From: an uncultured Lachnospiraceae bacterium
GTDB taxonomy: Bacteria; Bacillota; Clostridia; Lachnospirales; Lachnospiraceae
Assembly (NCBI GenBank): GCA_902773445.1
Contig: CACYEU010000049.1
Coordinates: 1-8,090 of the forward strand
Reading direction: 5' to 3'
DNA: 8,090 nt
The notes under the pieces were generated by a model. The model saw only the letters and a program-made list of their open reading frames with translations. It made no database searches and was not told the DNA's origin. This document shows positions 1 to 4,628 of the stretch, piece after piece. A program made the position numbers and the translations under genes. Within the stretch, counting starts at the first letter, position 1; every line of letters begins with the position of its first letter.

Positions 1-1
1 A

Positions 2-322
2 AAAGAAAAGACAACCGCAAAGACTGAAGACAGAGCGTCAGCAGCCGCTCAGAGACGCGGTGCCGGCAATACGCCGGGCAAACGGGAAATCGAAGAGAAG
101 ATCAAAGAGATCATCATGGAGAATGACGACCTGGGCAAGCAGACTGATCTCGGGCAGATCGGCAATGAGCTCCAGAGGATCTACAAGAATTTCGATGTTC
201 GCTACTACAATGCTAAAGGCGGAAAACAGTACAAGTATCTGAAAGAATTCGTCGGTGACTTCAGATCATTGGAGATCAAAGGAGGAAAGGGTCAGGGGGT
301 CTACGTAAGCATTCGTTCATGA
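2..322 (+). CDS. C-terminal part of an OST-HTH/LOTUS-domain protein (5' end outside window)
   Basis: The frame is open from base 2 to the TGA at 320-322, so this is the last 106 residues of a gene beginning upstream. The first ~30 residues are a charged, Ala/Lys/Arg-rich linker. From about residue 27 onward the sequence fits an OST-HTH (LOTUS) winged-helix domain: a helix (EIEEKIKEIIMEN), then DLGQIGNELQRIY, the NFDVRYYNAKG segment, a second helix KYLKEFVGDF, and a C-terminal strand pair ending GVYVSIRS. LOTUS domains bind RNA; in bacteria they commonly sit C-terminal to a NYN/PIN-like nuclease domain (LabA-like proteins). That upstream domain is my inference because it is not in the window. 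An ATG at 116 lies inside the domain and would remove its first helix, so it is not the likely start. Stem-loops follow the stop codon closely. Confidence 0.72.
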   Translation, partial: KEKTTAKTEDRASAAAQRRGAGNTPGKREIEEKIKEIIMENDDLGKQTDLGQIGNELQRIYKNFDVRYYNAKGGKQYKYLKEFVGDFRSLEIKGGKGQGVYVSIRS

Positions 323-358
323 ATGCGGAACCGCATGTCAGAAACGACCCGTCCTGAC
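323..358 (+). other. Two adjacent stem-loops just after the LOTUS gene
   Basis: ATGCGG (323-328), AA, CCGCAT (331-336) is a perfect inverted repeat starting immediately after the stop codon. It would fold as a 5-bp stem with a GAAC tetraloop. Directly after it, GTCAG (337-341) pairs with CTGAC (354-358), with an inner ACG/CGT stem around ACC. Neither is followed by a T-run, so they are not terminators on their own. They may stabilise the mRNA 3' end or be chance pairings. Confidence 0.4.
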
Positions 359-381
359 CTTGAATAATTCAGAAAATACAG

Positions 382-416
382 GGACTGCTGCACCGGAAAC
401 AGTGCGGCAGTCCTTT
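382..416 (+). terminator. Probable intrinsic terminator of the LOTUS gene
   Basis: A 12-bp stem (GGACTGCTGCAC at 382-393 with GTGCGGCAGTCC at 402-413, one G-U pair) closes an 8-base loop. It is followed by TTT at 414-416 and then TTTG slightly further on, and preceded by an A-rich stretch. The stem is strong but the U-tract is short, because the next promoter's -35 begins at 415. It would end the upstream transcript before the lysozyme operon starts. Confidence 0.65.
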
Positions 417-443
417 GACAATTTGTTACAAAAGTGTTATAAT
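415..443 (+). promoter_or_regulatory. Consensus housekeeping-sigma promoter with extended -10 for the lysozyme operon
   Basis: TTGACA at 415-420 and TATAAT at 438-443 are both exact consensus and are separated by exactly 17 bases. TG at 435-436 also gives an extended -10. The predicted start is near 450, leaving a leader of about 50 bases. The leader ends in a strong Shine-Dalgarno (AGGGGGGAG at 485-493) five bases before the ATG at 499. A promoter this close to ideal would be very strong unless held down, which fits the regulator-like site overlapping it. Confidence 0.9.
424..440 (+). promoter_or_regulatory. WalR/VicR-like box overlapping the promoter
   Basis: TGTTAC (424-429), AAAAG, TGTTAT (435-440) matches every position of the known WalR (YycF/VicR) direct-repeat pattern TGTWAH-N5-TGTWAH. 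The site lies between the -35 and -10 and overlaps the -10. WalR controls peptidoglycan hydrolases in Bacillota, and the genes downstream are a muramidase and an amidase. Its position over the core promoter suggests repression rather than activation. Caution: the second half-site shares bases with the extended -10 TGTTATAAT, so part of the match could be promoter sequence. TTTGT-T-ACAAA (422-432) is also an overlapping short palindrome. Confidence 0.55.
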
Positions 444-498
444 AATTCAACTACGAAACTAACTGTCATAACAGAGTCATTCGCAGGGGGGAGTTAAC

Positions 499-3414
499 AT
501 GTTGATAAGGGTCCGAAAGACCGTTATTTTGTTTTGCGTGGTATTGGTGTCGGCACTTCTGGCCGGTACCGTTCTCTATGCCGATGAGCCGGATGATCTC
601 TCCGGTGTTCAGGGCGAATCACAGGTATATGATCTGAATGATGACGGCGAACCGGTCGTCTGTGACGAAGCCGGTTTTGAAGTGTCGGACACAGACGGGG
701 CCGGCAGTCAGGCTGTTGACAGTGAAGATCTCGTGACCGCTGATGCGACACCTGCGATCACCATAAAGAAGATTAAGGCCGATCAGGAATATGAGATCAG
801 ACTGACCGGCGTCACCACTTCGTATACTTCAGTCCTGTTCTACATTTGGAGCGATTTCAACGGACAGGACGATCTGATCGGGAATAAGGCTGCCAAGCAG
901 ACTGACGGTTCTTATAAGTTCGTGATGAAGATCGCCGATTACAAGCACATCGGTTTATTCCACGTTCACACCTATGGTGTTGACTCCGCCAACAAAAAGA
1001 CATTTATCAAGGCGAAGGATTTTGAGACGACCTATCCGAAAGGCGGCAAGGTCAGCATTTCAAAGTCCAATTACTCAAAGGGAACCTTTACGGTGACCGT
1101 TGACTCGATGGTCAATCCCGGATCCGCGAAAAAGATCACGGCGAAAGTGTGGAGCAAATCCGACAAGAGCGACGCGAAGACATTTACCCTGACAAAGCAG
1201 AGTGACGGAACATGGGGCGTCAATATCTCCCTTGCGTCATTCGGGATGAATGACGGCGTCTATCAGGCTGAAGTGACATCGACTGACAAACTCGGTGATA
1301 AGAGGACAGTCGGCAAAACATCGGTCAATATGAAATCCGTCCACAAGGTGACGTTTAAATCGCTGGGTCATGACGGACTGATCAAAGCCACGATCTCCGG
1401 CCTGAAATATCCGGGCGGCATCAACAAAGTTTACCTGCCGACATGGAGCCTCACAAAGGGTCAGGATGATATCTATTGGTATCTTCCGTCAAAAGATTCC
1501 TCCGGCAACTGGACTGTCACGATCAAACTGGCCAATCACAAGCATCTCGGAAAATACCAGAGTGTGCTTTATATCAGGGATTCCAAAGACAAACTCCGAA
1601 GCCTTGAAAAAGCAACGTTTTCCTACTTGGTACCTGAAGGCGGCACAACCTCGGTATCGGGCGTCAACCGAACTGCAGGGACATTCGATGTCAAAGTCAG
1701 CGGCATTAAAAACGCGGCGCTGGTCAAGAATGTCCGTGTCCCGGTATGGTGCAAGAAAGATCAAAGCGATATCAAGTGGTATACGGCTGCGCGTCAGTCT
1801 GACGGGAGCTATAAGGCTTCCGTCAACATCAAAGATCACAAGTACAGCACCGGAACCTATCAAGTCCACAGCTATGCAACTGATATCAAAGGTGATCTCA
1901 GAATGCTGTCCAAGTCGACCTGCGCAATGACCGGTTCAGCAAGTTCATTTGCGGTCAAGGGTGTTTCCGGCAAACCGGCGTCCAGACTGATCACAGTCGG
2001 AGGTGTCGTTGTACCGGGCGGTGTCAAATCAGTGCAGATCGCGGTCTGGTCAGTGAATGACGGACAGGATGACCTCAAATGGTATCAGGCGCCGCTTCAA
2101 AGCGGACAGTATGCCGCGACGGTCGATCTGCTCGGGCACAAGAGTACAGGCACGTTCAACGCCCATGTCTACGGCAAGACAATGGGAGGGGGGCTGTGCA
2201 TCCTCGCGAGAAAGACATTCAGCGTGAGCGGAAGCGCCACAGGTAAAGTGACCGCATCAAGTGTGGACGGGACCAAAGGAACGTTTGTCGTAACAGGAAG
2301 TTCACTGTCATCCGGACAGAAGATCTCAGCGGTCTATTACGATGTCTATTCGCAGGCCGACAGATCGGATCGTTATCAGTATGCGGGAACATTGACAGAC
2401 GGCGCGTACAAGGCGACAGTCAATGTCAAGAACCACAAGTATCATTTCGGCACCTATACAGTCGAGCTGCTGGCACAGCTTGAGAACGGCGCATGTGTTC
2501 CGGCCGGTAAGACGACCTGCAAGATCACGGCGAGCAAGTATATTTATGTGACAAGGATCAGTGATTCACAGGTCAAAGTAACGCTGGTCGATCCCTCCTA
2601 TTCCAACACGAGCTCAGTGTTGTTCCCGACATGGAGCAGCACCGGCGGTCAGGATGATCTGATCTGGTATAACGGATCCAAGAATTCCGACGGAACATGG
2701 AGTGCGGTGATCTCCGGAATCAATCATCTGCATGCCGGAACATTTAATACACATGTATATGCCAAAGATTCCGCGGCAAACACTACAAAGCTGGGTCAGA
2801 AAACATATACGCTGACATTCTCGACCGGGTTTACCGGCAGACGTCTCGGCGTTGATGTCAGCCATTGGAACGACAGGATCGACTGGACAAAAGTCAAGAA
2901 CGCCGGCATCAAATATGCGATCATCCGATGCGGATACGGCAGGAATTCAAAAGATCAGGACGACCGCGAATGGGCGCGCAATGTCGCTGAGTGCGAGCGG
3001 CTCGGCATACCGTACGGAGCCTATATTTATTCGCACGCCAAGACGGAAGCCGAAGCACTCGACGAGGCAAAGCACTGTCTGCGTCTTCTTAAAGGACACT
3101 ATCCGAAGTATCCGGTCTATCTGGATCTCGAAGATCCGAACGATACAGCGCCGCTGTCAAATGCGATGCTCGCAAAGATCTCGAAAAAGTTCTGTGATAC
3201 GATCAAGGCGAACGGATACAAGGCCGGCGTCTATTCCAGCACAAGCTGGTGGGAGACCAAGCTGACAGGCAATGTCTATAACAGCTATTCAAAGTGGGTC
3301 GCCCAGTGGGCGTCGAGATGCTACTATACCGGCAAATATGATATGTGGCAGTTCACTTCGACCGGAAAAGTTAACGGCATCAGCGGTGATGTTGATTTGA
3401 ACTATGCCTACTGA
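499..3414 (+). CDS. Secreted GH25 muramidase (lysozyme) with seven GBS Bsp-like repeats
   Basis: This is a 971-residue exported peptidoglycan hydrolase. Residues 1-28 form a signal peptide: basic RVRK, a hydrophobic core, and probable cleavage after LYA-28. Residues 29-86 are a highly acidic linker with no Lys, Arg or His. Residues 87-774 hold seven repeats of ~95-100 residues resembling GBS Bsp-like repeats; their core is W-S-x3-G-Q-D-D-[LI]-x-W-Y followed by an HK..GTY.VH.Y motif. Residues 782-971 are a glycoside hydrolase family 25 domain that cleaves the MurNAc-GlcNAc bond. It shows GVDVSHWN (Asp786) and YLDLEDP (Asp876, Glu878), the acidic residues expected in the family, and ends with DMWQFTSTG...DVDLNYAY. 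No LPXTG or membrane anchor is seen, so the repeats probably hold the enzyme on the wall. The start is set by a strong Shine-Dalgarno at 485-493. The gene ends with tandem TGA TAA stops, 14 bases before the amidase gene, and is first in the operon. Confidence 0.93.
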   Translation: MLIRVRKTVILFCVVLVSALLAGTVLYADEPDDLSGVQGESQVYDLNDDGEPVVCDEAGFEVSDTDGAGSQAVDSEDLVTADATPAITIKKIKADQEYEIRLTGVTTSYTSVLFYIWSDFNGQDDLIGNKAAKQTDGSYKFVMKIADYKHIGLFHVHTYGVDSANKKTFIKAKDFETTYPKGGKVSISKSNYSKGTFTVTVDSMVNPGSAKKITAKVWSKSDKSDAKTFTLTKQSDGTWGVNISLASFGMNDGVYQAEVTSTDKLGDKRTVGKTSVNMKSVHKVTFKSLGHDGLIKATISGLKYPGGINKVYLPTWSLTKGQDDIYWYLPSKDSSGNWTVTIKLANHKHLGKYQSVLYIRDSKDKLRSLEKATFSYLVPEGGTTSVSGVNRTAGTFDVKVSGIKNAALVKNVRVPVWCKKDQSDIKWYTAARQSDGSYKASVNIKDHKYSTGTYQVHSYATDIKGDLRMLSKSTCAMTGSASSFAVKGVSGKPASRLITVGGVVVPGGVKSVQIAVWSVNDGQDDLKWYQAPLQSGQYAATVDLLGHKSTGTFNAHVYGKTMGGGLCILARKTFSVSGSATGKVTASSVDGTKGTFVVTGSSLSSGQKISAVYYDVYSQADRSDRYQYAGTLTDGAYKATVNVKNHKYHFGTYTVELLAQLENGACVPAGKTTCKITASKYIYVTRISDSQVKVTLVDPSYSNTSSVLFPTWSSTGGQDDLIWYNGSKNSDGTWSAVISGINHLHAGTFNTHVYAKDSAANTTKLGQKTYTLTFSTGFTGRRLGVDVSHWNDRIDWTKVKNAGIKYAIIRCGYGRNSKDQDDREWARNVAECERLGIPYGAYIYSHAKTEAEALDEAKHCLRLLKGHYPKYPVYLDLEDPNDTAPLSNAMLAKISKKFCDTIKANGYKAGVYSSTSWWETKLTGNVYNSYSKWVAQWASRCYYTGKYDMWQFTSTGKVNGISGDVDLNYAY
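757..2820 (+). repeat. Seven ~300-bp coding repeats (GBS Bsp-like modules)
   Basis: The modules cover roughly residues 87-180, 181-280, 281-378, 379-479, 480-579, 580-679 and 680-774 of the lysozyme. From the second to the sixth the repeat length stays within a few bases of 300. Cores: WSDFNGQDDL, WSKSDKSDAK, WSLTKGQDDIYWY, WCKKDQSDIKWY, WSVNDGQDDLKWY, YSQADRSDRYQY and WSSTGGQDDLIWY. Modules 2 and 6 are the most diverged, losing the QDD and WY residues; module 2 also lacks the HK motif. Nucleotide identity between modules looks low, so the duplications are old rather than recent. Confidence 0.85.
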
Positions 3415-3428
3415 TAACGGGAGAAGAC

Positions 3429-4052
3429 ATGCGCAGAAAGATCGCCATCGTTTTACTTGTTGTCTTTTTTCTGCTGGCCGGTGTTTTGTTTGTCAACCGC
3501 ATGGTCAACCGGCATGACGGAAAAGACCGCGGTCATCTGAAGATCAAGGGGACCGAACCGGAGTTTTCCGTACAGCTTCTGTCGGTCAACGAATACTCCA
3601 GGCCCGGAATCGAAGTCGATCATATCGACGGTATTGTGATTCACTATACTGCGAATCCGGGAGCCGGAGCACAGGCGAACAGAGATTACTTTGAGCAGCT
3701 GAAAAACAGCAAGACGACCAAGGCGAGCAGCAATTTTATCGTTGGCCTTGACGGCGAGATCATTCAGTGCATCCCGACCTGGGAGATCGCTTACGCGTCA
3801 AATAACCGGAACGGCGATACGGTTTCGATCGAATGCTGTCATCCTGATGAATCCGGTTATTTTACTGAAGAAACTTACCGTTCACTCGTTCAGCTGACAG
3901 GCTGGCTCTGTCTGAAATACGATTTATCGGCAAAAAATGTGATCCGGCATTATGATGTCACCGGCAAAAACTGTCCCAAGTATTTTGTTGAGCATGAGGA
4001 TGCATGGAACGCATTTATCAGTGATGTGGATTATGCCGTCAAACATCATTAG
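3429..4052 (+). CDS. Membrane-anchored N-acetylmuramoyl-L-alanine amidase (Amidase_2 type)
   Basis: This 207-residue zinc amidase should cut the bond between MurNAc and the stem-peptide L-alanine. Residues 4-23 are a single hydrophobic segment after a basic MRRK, acting as an uncleaved anchor or signal peptide, with the catalytic domain outside the cell. The domain spans about residues 55-200 and shows IVIHYTANPG (His72), SSNFIVGLDGEIIQCIP, SIE (Glu135), and RHYDVTGKNCP (His174, Cys182). His72, His174 and Cys182 are in the places of the usual zinc ligands and Glu135 in that of a conserved acidic residue of the fold. No separate wall-binding domain is present. The start has GGGAG at 3419-3423, five bases upstream. 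It lies 14 bases after the lysozyme and is almost certainly co-transcribed with it. Together the two enzymes would attack both the glycan and peptide attachments of peptidoglycan, in remodelling, recycling or attack on other cells; the sequence does not say which. Confidence 0.9.
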   Translation: MRRKIAIVLLVVFFLLAGVLFVNRMVNRHDGKDRGHLKIKGTEPEFSVQLLSVNEYSRPGIEVDHIDGIVIHYTANPGAGAQANRDYFEQLKNSKTTKASSNFIVGLDGEIIQCIPTWEIAYASNNRNGDTVSIECCHPDESGYFTEETYRSLVQLTGWLCLKYDLSAKNVIRHYDVTGKNCPKYFVEHEDAWNAFISDVDYAVKHH

Positions 4053-4083
4053 ATCATAACGGGCGATATATGAAAGGCTGAAA

Positions 4084-4587
4084 ATGTTTCATCGATTCTA
4101 TCCTGACCGTTTGGTAAAAAGCACATATCAGATCGATTTCAAGAAGCTCTATGACGAAGGATTTCGCGGGATCATTTTTGATATCGATAATACACTTGTG
4201 CCGCACGGAGCGCCTGCCGATGAGCGCGCTGAAAAGCTGTTCAAAGAACTGCGCGAGATCGGCTTTGAAAGCGTTCTGCTGTCGAACAATGACCACGACC
4301 GCGTTGATTTGTTCAACAAGAACATCCGTACAAAGGTTCTGTGCAACGCCCACAAACCGTTGGCCTCCGGTTACCGTCAGGCCATGAATCTGATGGGGAC
4401 TGACGAAAAGAATACGGTCGTCATCGGGGATCAATTATTCACAGATATGTGGGGAGCTCACAAGGCAGGTCTTTACAGGATCCTCGTCATGCCGATCCAT
4501 CCGAAAGAGGAGATTCAGATCGTTCTGAAACGACGTCTCGAAAAAATCGTCCTTTTCTTCTTCAGGCGTCATCAAAAAAAGGCATAG
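4084..4587 (+). CDS. yqeG: YqeG-family HAD-IIIA phosphatase
   Basis: A 167-residue cytoplasmic HAD-superfamily phosphatase with all four motifs: motif I FDIDNTL (nucleophile Asp33, acid/base Asp35), motif II LLSNN (Ser67), motif III Lys91 in AHKP, and motif IV VIGDQLFTD (Asp116, Asp121). Length and motif spelling match the Bacillota YqeG family (TIGR01668-like), which is related to phosphatidylglycerophosphate phosphatases of the Gep4/PGP type. A lipid-phosphate substrate is therefore possible but not proven here. The C-terminal ~20 residues are strongly basic (KRRLEKIV...RRHQKKA), which could help membrane association. The ATG has GAAAGG (4072-4077) six bases upstream. It follows the amidase by 31 bases with no terminator between them, so it is likely the third gene of the wall-hydrolase operon. 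Confidence 0.9.
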   Translation: MFHRFYPDRLVKSTYQIDFKKLYDEGFRGIIFDIDNTLVPHGAPADERAEKLFKELREIGFESVLLSNNDHDRVDLFNKNIRTKVLCNAHKPLASGYRQAMNLMGTDEKNTVVIGDQLFTDMWGAHKAGLYRILVMPIHPKEEIQIVLKRRLEKIVLFFFRRHQKKA

Positions 4588-4588
4588 G

Positions 4589-4622
4589 TTCACAACACAA
4601 AAAGCTTTTCTTGTGGTAAAAT
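4589..4622 (+). promoter_or_regulatory. Candidate copA promoter: extended -10 with a dyad in front
   Basis: TGG-TAAAAT (4614-4622) is an extended -10. The nearest -35-like element, TTCACA at 4589-4594, is 22 bases away, longer than normal. Between them CACAA (4596-4600) and TTGTG (4611-4615) form an interrupted dyad, also containing the palindrome AAAAGCTTTT. Such a geometry could suit a regulator acting on a stretched spacer (as MerR/CueR-type regulators do), but the spacer is longer than their usual 19-20 bases. The predicted start, seven bases after the -10, is the A of the copA ATG. Confidence 0.45.
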
Positions 4623-4628
4623 CAACCT

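Noticed and set aside
60..242. A 60-codon plus-strand frame at the window start
   Set aside because: It is Arg/Ser-rich and overlaps the LOTUS frame, which is open across the whole region and has a recognisable domain.
757..2820. Repeats considered as a recent tandem duplication or mobile array
   Set aside because: The modules have diverged in both protein and nucleotide sequence and there are no flanking inverted repeats, so they are ancient domain repeats.
2852..3265. A 137-codon plus-strand frame inside the GH25 domain
   Set aside because: It overlaps the catalytic domain in another frame and is low-complexity Ser/Arg-rich; the GH25 frame is certain.
4571..4616. Possible terminator between yqeG and copA
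   Set aside because: The only pairing (CACAA/TTGTG around AAAAGCTTTT) is short, AT-rich and not followed by a T-run; better viewed as a promoter-associated dyad.
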